Shown here piece by piece: positions 47,559-57,177 of a stretch of 64,000 nt of DNA (position 1 is its first letter; every line of letters begins with the position of its first letter). This DNA is from Aporhodopirellula aestuarii (GTDB lineage: Bacteria > Planctomycetota > Planctomycetia > Pirellulales > Pirellulaceae). The notes beneath the pieces were generated by a model, which saw nothing but the letters and a program-made list of their open reading frames with translations, ran no database searches and was not told the origin of the DNA. Position numbers and translations under genes: made by a program. The DNA lies in the NCBI RefSeq assembly GCF_023701485.1, contig NZ_JAMQBK010000078.1:1-64000 (forward strand). The letters run 5' to 3'.

Positions 47559-48920
47559 TTAGTTCTCAACCCTCTCAACAAAACCAACCGTATCGAGTTG
47601 ATAGTTGGTGTAAGTTTGGAAATCACCTCGATTCCACAACACCACCCGTCGATCGCCATCGCGTACGATCACGGGTCGAATGTTTCGAACCGGTGAGTCC
47701 TTTGTGACGGCATTCCACTCAATGGACTCGATGCCGTCGGACGCTTCAACACGTGCACGAAAAATTTCATGCACACCGCTTTGCTGCGCGCCACTCCGCT
47801 TCTCGCCGGTCGTTGGATTCACATCCGTCGATATCACGACCGTCGATGGGTCAGCCGGATCCAGCGTGATCAATCCCGTGTAGCTCGACTCTCTGTCATA
47901 GAGACACGTCCCGGCGTACGCGACTTCTCGATCATTCCATTTCGTTCCATCCCAGGACGCGATCCGGTACCGGTGATCAGCATTGCTGTTGTAAACCGTG
48001 TATGCGATATGCGGATGGCCATTTTGGTCAACCGCAATGGAACTCGTCCATGCGGCACCGATTGCGCTGAGATCCATACCTCGCCCAGGTTGACCGCTCC
48101 CAGCATAGACCTGATCCGCTTCGCTGGGACGCAGCGGTCCATCGGCAGCGAGTGCTTTGATCGGCGTCTGATCCGCTCGAAAGTACTTGCCGTTTCGGAA
48201 TTCAAAATAGTAGATCCCATTGCCAAAGTTGCGGGGATGCGCGTCTGTAATCGCGACATATACGGTGTCCTTGCCATTGCTGGCATAACGTGCATAAGGA
48301 CGGTGCCGTCCACCAACCTCGTTCTCAAAGAAGTGAACGGGTTCACTCCATGTTTTTCCATGGTCACGAGAAGTTACGAACGTGGGATTGAAATTGATTC
48401 CTCGAAAGAAAAGGTAAAGATTTCCTTCATCCTTCAGTTCGTAGAGATTCATGTAGGTGACGTTGTCGAGCGGATTCGTCATCACACGCTCGTGCTGCAC
48501 TTCCTCGCTCCACTGCAGCGGTTCTCCGGGTTGCGAATATCTCGAGAAGTGAAAGCGGTCCCTGCTGTGTCTCGCATACACAGTCAGAACACGTCCATCA
48601 GGGCAAACATGGAACACCGGTGAGTTGTGATCATCCCTATCAAACTGAGGACTTACGATCACGCTCCCGAGCGGTTCGTCTGCGTCCAAATCGGAGACAC
48701 CGACCAACGCTTCGCCGTTACCATTGCCACGCACCGACCCCACAAATAGTTTTCCGTCGTGCACGATCGCGCGCGGATCTTGAAACCAGCACCAACCGCC
48801 TTCTCGCATGAAGACTGTGAATTCGTGCGGATCGGCGAGACGGTTGTACGAAGCTGGTAGTTCGGCGTGGCTAGATGCTGCCGTCGCGAGCAGCAAAACA
48901 AGAATCCAGATTGTTTTCAT
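47559..48920 (-). CDS. Exported BNR_4-family protein, candidate polysaccharide lyase
   Basis: A 453-aa protein with a signal peptide (IWILVLLLATAASSHA) and a seven-bladed-propeller pattern. GGWCWFQDPRAI near residue 42, DDHNSPVFHVCPDGRV, SRDHGKTWS and several Asp-box-like turns match the BNR_4 group. Some members of this group are ulvan or other uronic-acid polysaccharide lyases; others are uncharacterised. The neighbouring alginate-lyase-family gene (50011-51246) supports a role in algal polysaccharide breakdown. Substrate assignment is tentative. Confidence 0.85.
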   Translation of the reverse strand: MKTIWILVLLLATAASSHAELPASYNRLADPHEFTVFMREGGWCWFQDPRAIVHDGKLFVGSVRGNGNGEALVGVSDLDADEPLGSVIVSPQFDRDDHNSPVFHVCPDGRVLTVYARHSRDRFHFSRYSQPGEPLQWSEEVQHERVMTNPLDNVTYMNLYELKDEGNLYLFFRGINFNPTFVTSRDHGKTWSEPVHFFENEVGGRHRPYARYASNGKDTVYVAITDAHPRNFGNGIYYFEFRNGKYFRADQTPIKALAADGPLRPSEADQVYAGSGQPGRGMDLSAIGAAWTSSIAVDQNGHPHIAYTVYNSNADHRYRIASWDGTKWNDREVAYAGTCLYDRESSYTGLITLDPADPSTVVISTDVNPTTGEKRSGAQQSGVHEIFRARVEASDGIESIEWNAVTKDSPVRNIRPVIVRDGDRRVVLWNRGDFQTYTNYQLDTVGFVERVEN

Positions 48921-49290
48921 CGATCGAAATCACAATCACCGTGTGGCAGCGAAGAGCGGAAGGAGTACGCAAACGAACAGAGGAAACACCGGTACACCTC
49001 TCGATAGAACCAAACCATTCGTTCGGCAAGGTAAATCACCGATGCGAACGTTACTCAGCGGTTTCCTATTGTCCGAAAAGTATACTCGCTTTGACGAAGC
49101 GACTGCAGCGGAGCGTTCCGACCGCGGGACCTCACCGTCATTCGAACGCAGCGATGATCTGTAGAAAACGACGCTACGCCTCTATAGCCTTTGCCACAGA
49201 TCGAAAACGAACGGAACGTTGGCCACCCGGCGGGGTTACAGCTAATTGTTCAGCAAGACTCTTCACAATAGCTCGATTTCAGGAATTGAT
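48921..49290. other. Divergent intergenic region
   Basis: 370 bases between the BNR_4 gene and the peroxiredoxin. Plus-strand open frames are short and not gene-like. An AGGA ribosome site precedes the peroxiredoxin ATG at 49291. No promoter or repeat of note is seen. Confidence 0.4.
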
Positions 49291-49890
49291 ATGCAGGTTC
49301 GACGCACGACGTTTGGTTTGATGGCGTTACTGTCGTTGGTGGTTTTTTCCGCGACAGGTGCCGCCCAAGGACGACGTCAATTAGAACCGGGGAAAGAACC
49401 ACCGCATCCTCCCAACGTTGGCGAGGAAGCCCCCAACTTCGAGCTTCAGAATTTGGATGGCGAGATCGTCTCACTCAAAAAACTGACCGAACAATCACCT
49501 GTCGTGATCCTGGTGCTACGCGGTTGGCCCGGCTATCAGTGCCCGATTTGCAACCGACAAGTCGGCGAATTCCTCACCAAGAAAGCTGATTTGGCGGATG
49601 TCCAATTGGTGATGATTTATCCAGGGCCGGCAGACCTGTTGGAAGAACATGCCAAGGAGTTCCAGGGCGACAAATCTTTCCCTGATAACTACCATTATGT
49701 TATCGATCCCGATTACGAATTCACCAACGAATGGGGTCTGCGATGGGAAGCGCCTCGAGAAACCGCATACCCCTCCACCTTTGTCGTCGGGACGGATGGA
49801 AAAATACTTTTCGGGCAAACCGTCGTCTCGCATCGTGACCGCGTCGACGTCGCAACCGTTTTGAAAGTACTGGCAAACCAGAAGAACTAG
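49291..49890 (+). CDS. Exported peroxiredoxin-like protein
   Basis: A 199-aa protein with an N-terminal signal (FGLMALLSLVVFSATGAA) and an AhpC/TSA thioredoxin-fold domain. The redox site reads GYQCPICNRQ (Cys84 and Cys87), a CxxC arrangement of the 'peroxiredoxin-like family' rather than the classic PxxxTxxC. YPSTFVVGTDGKILF provides the cis-Pro. Detoxification of peroxides in the periplasm, or thiol oxidoreductase activity, is expected. Confidence 0.87.
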   Translation: MQVRRTTFGLMALLSLVVFSATGAAQGRRQLEPGKEPPHPPNVGEEAPNFELQNLDGEIVSLKKLTEQSPVVILVLRGWPGYQCPICNRQVGEFLTKKADLADVQLVMIYPGPADLLEEHAKEFQGDKSFPDNYHYVIDPDYEFTNEWGLRWEAPRETAYPSTFVVGTDGKILFGQTVVSHRDRVDVATVLKVLANQKN

Positions 49891-50010
49891 CGAACTTTTG
49901 AACACGCCCCGCGGAAGTTTTGCGGCACGCGTACCGGTAGACAGATGATGAGCCAGTCATCTCCAAAACATCCGTTATCAACACCAACCATGCCGTTTCC
50001 AAAACACGCT

Positions 50011-51246
50011 ATGAAAAACATCGTTCTCGTTCTCGCGGTCCTGGCAACGGCGAGCTCGGTTCGCGCCGACGATATTGAATCGTCCGCGGAACCTGCGAAG
50101 CCGTTCATCCATCCAGGAATCCTTCACAACCGCACTGAACTCGCGTTCATCCGACAAAAGATCGACGTGAATGAAGAACCATGGGCGTCGGCATGGAAAC
50201 AACTACAAACCCCTGCTCCGCCGAGGTCACGTTCGAGGTCACGCTCGCGACCAAGTTCAAACTCACGTCGTCGTTCTTCCCAGACGATCAATGTTTCGTC
50301 GCTTGACTACACCCCGAGCCCGCGAGCCGAAGTCGTGCGTGGAGCCAGCAACAATCCGAACATCGGAAGTTCTGACTTTTCGAACGATTCGATCGCAGCT
50401 TACTCTCACGCATTGCAATGGTGTTTGACGGGTAAGAAAGAGCACGCGGCGAAGTCGATCGAAATCCTGAACGCTTGGTCGGAAACATTGACGGCAATTT
50501 CCGGTCACGACGCGAAACTGTTGATCGGAATGGCGGGTATGGGCTATTGCAATGCTGCCGAACTGCTGCGGCACACCGATGCGGGATGGAAAACGGAGGA
50601 CCAAGCAAAGTTTGAACAGATGCTTCGCGAGATTTTCTATCCCACGATCGAGGACTTCTATCCGTCGGCCAATGGCAATTGGGACGCGTCGATGATCCAA
50701 ACGATGATGGCGATGGGAGTCTTTCTCGATGACCGCAACATGTTTGATCGCGCGGCCGAATACTTCCTCCACGGCGAAGGCAACGGCGCAATCGAGAACT
50801 ACTTCAATGAGTTCGGTGAATGCCAGGAGAGCGGCCGAGATCAAGCTCACACGCAAATGGGCTTGGGCTTTCTCGCCTGTGCCTGCGAGATTGCCTGGAA
50901 ACAAGGCGTCGACCTCTATGGCGCATCTAAAAATCGACTGGCGTTAGGCTATGAGTACACCGCCAAATACAATCTCGGGGAGGAGGTCCCCTACGAACCC
51001 TACGAGAGCTTCCAAGGCCGATACCACTATCGCAATATCTCATCGAACTCTCGCGGGCGTTTTGCACCGATCTACGAGCGGGTTGTCAATCACTATCAGA
51101 ACCGCATCGGCTTTCCGATGCCGTACAGCAGCCAAGTGGCGAAAGAACAACGTCCCGAGGGCTTTTCGACCACGTTCATTCCTTGGGGAACGTTGACGTG
51201 CTACGCAATGCCCAACGAATTCGACAACGGCGACGTCACTCCCTAG
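50011..51246 (+). CDS. Alginate-lyase-family protein with Arg-Ser insert
   Basis: A 411-aa exported protein of the alginate lyase (PL5-like) superfamily, alpha/alpha-barrel type. The signal peptide is at residues 1-19 (IVLVLAVLATASSVRAD). Conserved segments include HPGILHNRTELAFIR, SLDYTPSPRAEVVRG, the NGNWDAS motif, GECQESGRDQAHTQMGLG with probable catalytic residues, and YGASKNRLALGYEYTAKYN. Residues 71-90 are an Arg/Ser-rich insertion (PRSRSRSRSRPSS) not expected in the family, encoded partly by a tandem repeat. ATG 50011 gives the best signal peptide; the frame is open to 49945. Confidence 0.87.
   Translation: MKNIVLVLAVLATASSVRADDIESSAEPAKPFIHPGILHNRTELAFIRQKIDVNEEPWASAWKQLQTPAPPRSRSRSRSRPSSNSRRRSSQTINVSSLDYTPSPRAEVVRGASNNPNIGSSDFSNDSIAAYSHALQWCLTGKKEHAAKSIEILNAWSETLTAISGHDAKLLIGMAGMGYCNAAELLRHTDAGWKTEDQAKFEQMLREIFYPTIEDFYPSANGNWDASMIQTMMAMGVFLDDRNMFDRAAEYFLHGEGNGAIENYFNEFGECQESGRDQAHTQMGLGFLACACEIAWKQGVDLYGASKNRLALGYEYTAKYNLGEEVPYEPYESFQGRYHYRNISSNSRGRFAPIYERVVNHYQNRIGFPMPYSSQVAKEQRPEGFSTTFIPWGTLTCYAMPNEFDNGDVTP
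50223..50246 (+). repeat. 12-bp tandem repeat within coding sequence
   Basis: The units gaggtcacgttc and gaggtcacgctc (50223-50234, 50235-50246) encode the Arg-Ser repeats of the alginate-lyase-family protein. They suggest the insert grew by replication slippage. Confidence 0.6.
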
Positions 51247-51640
51247 GTGGACAGCGATACTTTCTGGCTGGCGAATTGGAGTTTTCGTTTCCCACGTAGC
51301 TGAATCTCGCCGAGGCTCCGAATGCGAGGGACTCCCACAATTCTCGGTCTCGGACAGGCTGTGAAGTTATTCGTGTGGCCGTTCGCTCCGCGAACGAGCG
51401 TTTTCGTGAGCTTCGCTTGCGGGGGACGTCGATTTAATTGCTGCGTGATTCCAAAAGTAGCGGAACGGCGCGAGCCGTCCGGTGACTCGGGACCGGACGG
51501 CTTGCGCCATTCCGCTAAAAAGAATACTCATTCAATCAATGTCCCGAGAGACCGAGCTACGTGAATAGTGACGCTATCCAGCGAGTCGGTCGGACGGAAG
51601 GTTTGGGTAATTTGAATCGGTGCCGGCTGGCCAACCTGCA
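51247..51640. other. Intergenic region carrying a palindromic repeat
   Basis: 394 bases between convergent genes. It holds family B palindrome copy 2 (51458-51517) and a smaller hairpin cgttcg/cgaacg near 51381-51397. No gene is seen. Confidence 0.55.
51458..51517 (-). repeat. Palindromic repeat family B, copy 2 (extended)
   Basis: Inverted arms of 26 bases (51458-51483 and 51492-51517) with two mismatches surround the loop gactcggg. The inner 14-base arms and the loop are the reverse complement of copy 1 at 102-137. The outer arm (tagcggaa..ggc) is conserved on one side of copy 1 as well, showing the unit is about 60 bp and that copy 1 is truncated or diverged on its left side. Confidence 0.75.
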
Positions 51641-52594
51641 TTACGAATCACCTTCTCCCGGTCCGCCATATCGCTGGGCCATCTCGCCAATCAGAGAATC
51701 TATTTCGGGCTGAGCCGTCGCCAGTCGCTCGGATCGTTCGGTCGAATAAGACAACCGTCCGCGCCCCAAATCCCAACCGCGAGCGAGGGCGCCCGCTCGA
51801 AATCCATCGGGGAACTCGCCCAAACCGAGCATGCGATCAAAAAGGGTCAACAGGTGATATTGCATCTTCATCGCCGCGTCGATATCGCCGGCGAGAACGG
51901 TGCGATGGACCGCCCGCGTCAACTCGGGAACAATCCCGCTGGTCGCATTCGTGCCCCCGTCGACACCCGCGACCAACATCGGAACGAGCGAGGCGTCCCA
52001 TCCGGTCAAGAATGAAAAGTCATCGCGGATCGGACGAATCGCCGCCATCATCCGCAACATATTCGCCACATCCCCGGTGCTGTCTTTAATCCCGATGATG
52101 CGCGGCTGCTCGCTCGCCAATCGGTAGACCGTGTCAACGTCGATCGGTGACGCAAACATGGGGATGTTGTAGAGCGTCACGTCGACATCGACGTGCTCGG
52201 CGATCTCGGTGAAATAAGCGTGCACCGCGTCACCGCTTAGCCGGTAATAGAAGGGTGCCACAATTGCGACCGCAACCACGCCCATCTCGCCGTACGCATT
52301 GCATGCTGCAATCGTTTCGGCCGCGTTGGCTTCCGCCGCCCCCGCCAACACGGGAACGCGTCCCGCGGTTTCGTCGATCACGATACGGACGACGCGTCTT
52401 CGCTCCTCAGGTGTGAAGCGGACAAACTCACCCGTACTGCCATTGGGATACAACCCATCGACACCACGCTGAATCAACCAATCCACATACCCACGCAGTT
52501 GCTCTTCGTCGACACGGCCTTTTTCATCGACCGGGGTGATGTTCGGACAAAAGATTCCGGAGAGACGACGCGGATCTGAAGACGCTTGATTCAT
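51641..52594 (-). CDS. DapA/NanA-family aldolase
   Basis: A 317-aa TIM-barrel lyase of the dihydrodipicolinate synthase/N-acetylneuraminate lyase family. GSTGE (52-56) binds the pyruvate carboxylate. Tyr142 (LYNIP) and Schiff-base Lys170 (GIKDSTG) are in place. The loop after the lysine and the lack of lysine-pathway neighbours suggest a sugar-acid or keto-acid aldolase rather than DapA. The substrate is not determined from sequence. Confidence 0.9.
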   Translation of the reverse strand: MNQASSDPRRLSGIFCPNITPVDEKGRVDEEQLRGYVDWLIQRGVDGLYPNGSTGEFVRFTPEERRRVVRIVIDETAGRVPVLAGAAEANAAETIAACNAYGEMGVVAVAIVAPFYYRLSGDAVHAYFTEIAEHVDVDVTLYNIPMFASPIDVDTVYRLASEQPRIIGIKDSTGDVANMLRMMAAIRPIRDDFSFLTGWDASLVPMLVAGVDGGTNATSGIVPELTRAVHRTVLAGDIDAAMKMQYHLLTLFDRMLGLGEFPDGFRAGALARGWDLGRGRLSYSTERSERLATAQPEIDSLIGEMAQRYGGPGEGDS

Positions 52595-52730
52595 TGTTGC
52601 AGCTGATTTCCAAAATGAAAAAGGAAAAGCTGCATCTTACTAACAGATCCGCCCTACGTCTCTCACCGTTGACATACTGTGATAGAACGTATTGCTCAAA
52701 TCTCTCGCGTCAATTGTCAACAATTCGCTG

Positions 52731-53309
52731 TTAGCGAATCGCAACAGAATCGTCGACGGGAGCGACTTCGCTGAGCATCTCGTGGAATTTCTCAACCGGT
52801 TGATAACCGATCCGATGTACCATCACTTTTCCTCGCGGGTGAGCCACCAGGGTAGTCGGATAAGCTGGGATGCTGATACGAGATAGCACTTTGTTGTTGG
52901 CGTCGGGCCGCAATCGAATCGGTACGAATCGAGAGAGTAGTCTCTGACGGACGGACGCATCACTCAACGTATCACGTTTCATCGCGTCGCAATAAATGCA
53001 CTGGTCACTTGTGATAAAGATGACCATCGGTCGGCCGGTCGCCTTGGCCTCCTTCCAACCGCTTTCGAGATTGTCGTGCCATTTCAGTTCATGGGAGGCG
53101 ATCGTGCGACTCGACGTCAGCTCGGACGCGGCCACCGGCATTTCACCGCGAACGACTGCGGGCGTCATCAGAGAGAGTGCCGCGAACAAAGCCACGCTGC
53201 ACATCGAGAGGGATTTGAATGGAAAGAGTCCACCTTCGTGACTGCATCCCGCAGTCTTGAGACGTTTCGACAAGGTAATAATCCTCAAAGAAGAGTGCCG
53301 CGACTGCAT
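52731..53309 (-). CDS. Exported thioredoxin-like protein
   Basis: A protein of about 192 aa with a hydrophobic export segment (MCSVALFAALSLMTPAVVRG) and a thioredoxin-like domain. WHDNLESGWKEAKATGRPMV leads to the active site SDQCIYCDAM (CxxC), then the cis-Pro segment ISIPAYPTTLVAHP. It resembles DUF255/thioredoxin_7 proteins that handle disulfides outside the cytoplasm. The start is uncertain: ATG 53309 is used here, ATG 53204 would leave almost no n-region, and 53351 is also open. Confidence 0.8.
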   Translation of the reverse strand: MQSRHSSLRIITLSKRLKTAGCSHEGGLFPFKSLSMCSVALFAALSLMTPAVVRGEMPVAASELTSSRTIASHELKWHDNLESGWKEAKATGRPMVIFITSDQCIYCDAMKRDTLSDASVRQRLLSRFVPIRLRPDANNKVLSRISIPAYPTTLVAHPRGKVMVHRIGYQPVEKFHEMLSEVAPVDDSVAIR

Positions 53310-53575
53310 GTCTGAATCGGGCACAGACGGGGCGGCGCAAGGGAAGATCATCGACCATCGAGCCGCCGTAACGAAAAGACGCGTGTTAAAATAGAACGAC
53401 TACAACGACTGAGCAAGTGTCCAGTTGTCTCTCACCCAGCTAGCTGCCTACCTTCTCCCCGATGGAAAGATAGGCGGGTTGACGAACCTGAGCAAAAACC
53501 AAAGCCTCCGTAGTCACCCCAGGCTGCCGCGCCGCCGCGACACTGGACTCGCAAAAACCCACGAAAACCGGTTTT

Positions 53576-54775
53576 TTACCCCAATATCTCCGACTCAACC
53601 GTGTCCGCAAACAACAGCCCGCGAGCGGTGAGGCGGACGTGGTTGTCGCGACGTCGAAGGATGCCGCTTTTCTCAAAGGAGTCGAGCGTGGGGCGAATCA
53701 ATGCGGAAAATTCATACCCGACCCGCCTGTCAATTTCGCTCAAATCAATCCCGTCGATCTGGCGAATGCCAAAGGCTGCGATCTCACGAGCGTGTTGATC
53801 CAGCGAAATCCGTTCACATTCGGCAGTCGCCTCACCCTGCTCGATCATCCGTTTGATGTACGTCGTCGGGCTGCGGTGGTTGACGTCCCGTTGGCCGTCG
53901 ACAAATCGAGCGGCGCTCGGTCCCACGGCGAACCATCCATGCCCGTTCCAGTAGACCGCGTTGTGACGGCTGCGCGAGCGAGGCTTGGCAAAGCTGCTGA
54001 TCTCGTAGTGCTCGAATCCCGCTTCGCCGAGTAACTTTCGTGACCAGCGATACATCTTGATGTCAGTATCCTCGTCGATTGGCGTTAGCCCGCCCCGCCG
54101 CCGCTGCGACCAAAATTGAGTCCCCTTTTCGTACGTCAACGAGTAGGTGGAAACGTGTCGGATTGGCAACGAGAGGGCAGTGCTCAAGTCATCCTGCCAC
54201 TGCGCGAGCGTTTCGCCTGGCACGGCGAAGATCAGATCGATCGAGATGTTTTTGATAGAATCGCTCGCCAATTGGATCGCCGCGACTGCTTCTTCTCCCC
54301 GATGCGACCGCTGCAGTGTTTCCAGCTTCTCATTGTGAAACGACTGCACGCCGAGGCTGAGTCGATTCACTCCCGCGTCAGATAGAACCGCCAGCGTTTC
54401 CGGATTGACGTCTTCCGGATTGGCTTCGCAAGTCATCTCATAATCACTCGAAAGCGTCACATGCTCGGACAAGCAACCAAGCAATCGCTGTAGCCGCGGC
54501 AGCGTTAACTGAGTCGGCGTTCCGCCACCGAGATACAACGTTTCCAATTCAATTCGGTCGTCCCCATAGTGCTCTGACCGAATTCGTCTCAGTTCAATCT
54601 CGACAGCATTTAGGAAACGATCTTGTAAGTCGTCTCGCCCGGCGAGCACGCTGAAGTTGCAATAGCCGCAGCGATGCCGGCAAAAGGGGACATGCAGATA
54701 AAGCGCGCGTGGCTTCGGCCATCCGCCTGGCGGGGCGTCAGTGGGAAGTTTGGCGATCTCACGCGCATCCGTCAT
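53576..54775 (-). CDS. hemW: HemW-like radical SAM protein
   Basis: Radical SAM protein of 399 aa related to coproporphyrinogen III dehydrogenase HemN; HemW proteins bind heme and are thought to act as heme chaperones rather than oxidases. The iron-sulfur motif is CRHRCGYC (Cys32, 36, 39). LYLGGGTPTQL, SLGVQSFHNEKL and IDLIFAVPGET follow in family order, with a C-terminal winged-helix end (LTARGLLFADTV). It starts four bases after the stop of the MBL-fold gene, so the two are coupled. Confidence 0.92.
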   Translation of the reverse strand: MTDAREIAKLPTDAPPGGWPKPRALYLHVPFCRHRCGYCNFSVLAGRDDLQDRFLNAVEIELRRIRSEHYGDDRIELETLYLGGGTPTQLTLPRLQRLLGCLSEHVTLSSDYEMTCEANPEDVNPETLAVLSDAGVNRLSLGVQSFHNEKLETLQRSHRGEEAVAAIQLASDSIKNISIDLIFAVPGETLAQWQDDLSTALSLPIRHVSTYSLTYEKGTQFWSQRRRGGLTPIDEDTDIKMYRWSRKLLGEAGFEHYEISSFAKPRSRSRHNAVYWNGHGWFAVGPSAARFVDGQRDVNHRSPTTYIKRMIEQGEATAECERISLDQHAREIAAFGIRQIDGIDLSEIDRRVGYEFSALIRPTLDSFEKSGILRRRDNHVRLTARGLLFADTVESEILG

Positions 54776-54779
54776 TCGC

Positions 54780-55619
54780 TCAGATCCACAACTTCAACCG
54801 GTTATCGAGCATACCGGGCAAGGCCTTCTTGACGAATCGTTTGATCTGCGCGTCGGTGTAACGCGTTGACGCGTGCGAACCGATGATCAATTCGTTCTTA
54901 AAGTTATCTTGGCGTTCGCGGTAGTCGTCGACGTGCATGTGCCCGTGCTTGTGGATCTTTTCGCGACGATGTTCAGGTGCCGCAAATGTCAACTCGCTGA
55001 TGAGCACTTTGGCGTCGTAGAACTCAGGGTTATCGTCGAGACCTTTGGGAGCCGTGTCTCCGGTGTAAGCAAACACCGGCACGCGACGCTCGGTTGTGAT
55101 TTCGGTTCCCGCCAATCGGAGATTACGAATTTCTTCGCCAGAAAGCTCAAAATACTCTGGTTTGAGTTTGTGACGGCGTTGATAGACGATGAACCCGAGT
55201 GCGTCGATCGTGTGTTTGACATCGACACTTTTGATCATGTACTCCCGGCCGATAGGAGTTTCGTCGCCGCCGAGCAAGCCGACCAATTCGCACGGCATCG
55301 CACCGCGGTCTAGCGAACGAAATAGCTGCAACATTTTCCAGGCGGTATCGACAGCCGAATCCGGCATGTAGATAACCGGCGGGTCCATCTTCATCATTCG
55401 CCGACGAGACACGTACGCCGGCAACGCCGCAATATGATCCAGGTGTGCGTGCGAGATAAACATGGTCGGTGTTCCCATGAAATCCCATGGTTGAATACCG
55501 GCATCGAACAGCAATTTTAATTCGTTGACGCGCCAACAAGTTTGCACAGCGGCTCGCGAATACCCTTCAATGGTCATTCCATCATGAACGTGTGATAGCA
55601 GCGGAACGTTTTCAGTCAT
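54780..55619 (-). CDS. Metallo-beta-lactamase-fold protein, RNase Z-like
   Basis: A 279-aa MBL-fold hydrolase. The zinc motif ISHAHLDHIAALP (His57, His59, Asp61, His62) is clear, with later ligands in FAYTGDTAP and IIGSHASTRY. The pattern resembles RNase Z/ElaC-type proteins, but it is shorter and the exosite helix is not obvious, so tRNA 3'-processing is only one possibility. It is directly upstream of hemW with four bases between them. Confidence 0.85.
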   Translation of the reverse strand: MTENVPLLSHVHDGMTIEGYSRAAVQTCWRVNELKLLFDAGIQPWDFMGTPTMFISHAHLDHIAALPAYVSRRRMMKMDPPVIYMPDSAVDTAWKMLQLFRSLDRGAMPCELVGLLGGDETPIGREYMIKSVDVKHTIDALGFIVYQRRHKLKPEYFELSGEEIRNLRLAGTEITTERRVPVFAYTGDTAPKGLDDNPEFYDAKVLISELTFAAPEHRREKIHKHGHMHVDDYRERQDNFKNELIIGSHASTRYTDAQIKRFVKKALPGMLDNRLKLWI

Positions 55620-55713
55620 GAACGGGATAAAGGGTGAAGTGTGGGGACAAATAAAGAGGTGAGAGAACAGGGAGAGTTCCCTGCCTTTAAAAGAGAACCA
55701 CCGGGCGGCAACG

Positions 55714-56517
55714 CTATCTCATTCGGATAGGCATGTTGCTGTTGTCGATCGCCTTGGTGCCGTAATTGTCAACTTGGTTGACGTTGAGTTCCGCACGATA
55801 TTCACCCGTGCGGACGACCTCAATGTCACCGTTTTCGTTTTCGGTGACAGCGGCCCCGTGGTGGCGGGTGAGTTCCAGCATGGCGAGGAACCAGCCGATG
55901 TAGGCTGATTTGTGCATGCCTGGTTCGACAAGATCAACCAATTCGACGCGTTCCCTATCGCGGAGCGCCTCGTGAATACGCTGCATGTAGACGTGGATCG
56001 GGGTGTCGTCGTAGATCACCTCGGTCGCTGGCGGGCCAGCGGATTCTCGCATGATCCGCCCAAAAGCAGACACGAGATCCCAGATTTCGAGTTCGACGAT
56101 CGGCTGGTCAGCGGGATCGTTTCGCCGCGAAGGCAAATCGTCTACGAGCCGTTCGAACCGGGTCTGCCACCGCGTCGACATCTCGTCGAGCACCGAGGCG
56201 GCATCGCGGATTTCTTTGTACTCGAGCAATTTTTGAACGAGTTGGTCGTGCGTTTCCTCGATGACGTCCTCTTCCGCCTCGTCTTCGATCTTCGGCAAGA
56301 CCGCGAGGCTCTTCATTTCGACGAGCGTCGCGGCTAATTCGAGAAAGTCACCAACTTCGCCCAAATCCAATTCTTCCAACACATCGATGTACTCGACGTA
56401 TTGCGACACGACCTTCGCCAGCGACATCTCCGACAACGACAGTTCTTGCCGCCGAACGAGATACAGAAGCAAGTCGATCGGGCCACGATAGACCGGCAGG
56501 TCGATGCGAAAACTCAT
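55714..56517 (-). CDS. scpA: Segregation and condensation protein A
   Basis: Kleisin subunit that bridges the SMC dimer in chromosome condensation. The N-terminal helix-turn region (YRGPIDLLLYLVRRQELSLS) and EMKSLAVLPK are diagnostic, the middle is acidic, and the C-terminal winged helix contains FLAMLELTRHHGAAV. The 267-aa length is typical. No scpB was found in this window. The gene follows yraN on the same strand. Confidence 0.94.
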   Translation of the reverse strand: MSFRIDLPVYRGPIDLLLYLVRRQELSLSEMSLAKVVSQYVEYIDVLEELDLGEVGDFLELAATLVEMKSLAVLPKIEDEAEEDVIEETHDQLVQKLLEYKEIRDAASVLDEMSTRWQTRFERLVDDLPSRRNDPADQPIVELEIWDLVSAFGRIMRESAGPPATEVIYDDTPIHVYMQRIHEALRDRERVELVDLVEPGMHKSAYIGWFLAMLELTRHHGAAVTENENGDIEVVRTGEYRAELNVNQVDNYGTKAIDNSNMPIRMR

Positions 56518-56676
56518 GAATTGCTACGTGGCGTAGGATTTGAAATCGGGATTGGAGGGGAATCGGTCATCGAAAGGGAGGCGTTGAAATCGTACAGGTT
56601 CACCGCTCAAGTTGACCAGTTCGGCGGCGATTTTCAAGTCGTCCGGGCCAGAACGAGGTGAACAACGGGCACCGGA

Positions 56677-57147
56677 TCAATAAAATGAGTAGTCAATCGT
56701 CGATTCAAATGCCGCCTCATAGTGCTCGATTTTGGTCGGTCTGGCCTCGTCGGTCGGCCACCACACGGCGATCACATCAAATCGGCAGGCGATACCGAGC
56801 ATTTTCTTACGTTTGAGATATCGCAGCGCCGCTCGACTGATGCGGGCCTGTTTGTTCTCGTCGACCCGGTCGGCGGGGTGGCCGGGCCGACGGGTCGCGA
56901 GCGTTTTGACTTCGACAAAAACGAGGGTCCGGCCCCGGACATCCATTGCGATCAGATCGATTTCCCCTGCCCGGTCAGACTCGCTCTCAGCGATTACGCG
57001 GAGACCTTTGCGGCGTAATTCAACCGCGGCAACCTGTTCGCCCCGTTTCCCCAATGCCGCCTGCGGATCAAAAGTGCCATACCGCCATTCTTCGAAGCGA
57101 TGGCGAAGGTTCGTCGGTGAGAATAACGCTCGCAGCCGCGGCTTCAT
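56677..57147 (-). CDS. yraN: YraN/UPF0102 nuclease-fold protein
   Basis: A 156-aa protein of the UPF0102 family with a restriction-endonuclease-like fold. GKRGEQVAA, GEIDLIAMD and VFVEVKTLATRR supply the usual E-D-ExK metal site. The N-terminal 25 residues are basic. ATG 57147 (MKPRLR) is preferred over the in-frame start at 57162. Members are suspected to act on Holliday-junction or RNA substrates; the function is not established. Confidence 0.93.
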   Translation of the reverse strand: MKPRLRALFSPTNLRHRFEEWRYGTFDPQAALGKRGEQVAAVELRRKGLRVIAESESDRAGEIDLIAMDVRGRTLVFVEVKTLATRRPGHPADRVDENKQARISRAALRYLKRKKMLGIACRFDVIAVWWPTDEARPTKIEHYEAAFESTIDYSFY

Positions 57148-57177
57148 CGCAATTGACCACACCGCGCCGGGGAAAAC

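Noticed and set aside
53563-53580. aaaccggttttt palindrome at the hemW stop
   Set aside because: The stem is only six base pairs and AT-rich; too weak to call a terminator.
53610-53626. 17-base match (aacaacagcccgcgagc) to 91-107
   Set aside because: Lies in the conserved C-terminal coding part of hemW, and the match stops before the palindrome core, so it is probably chance.
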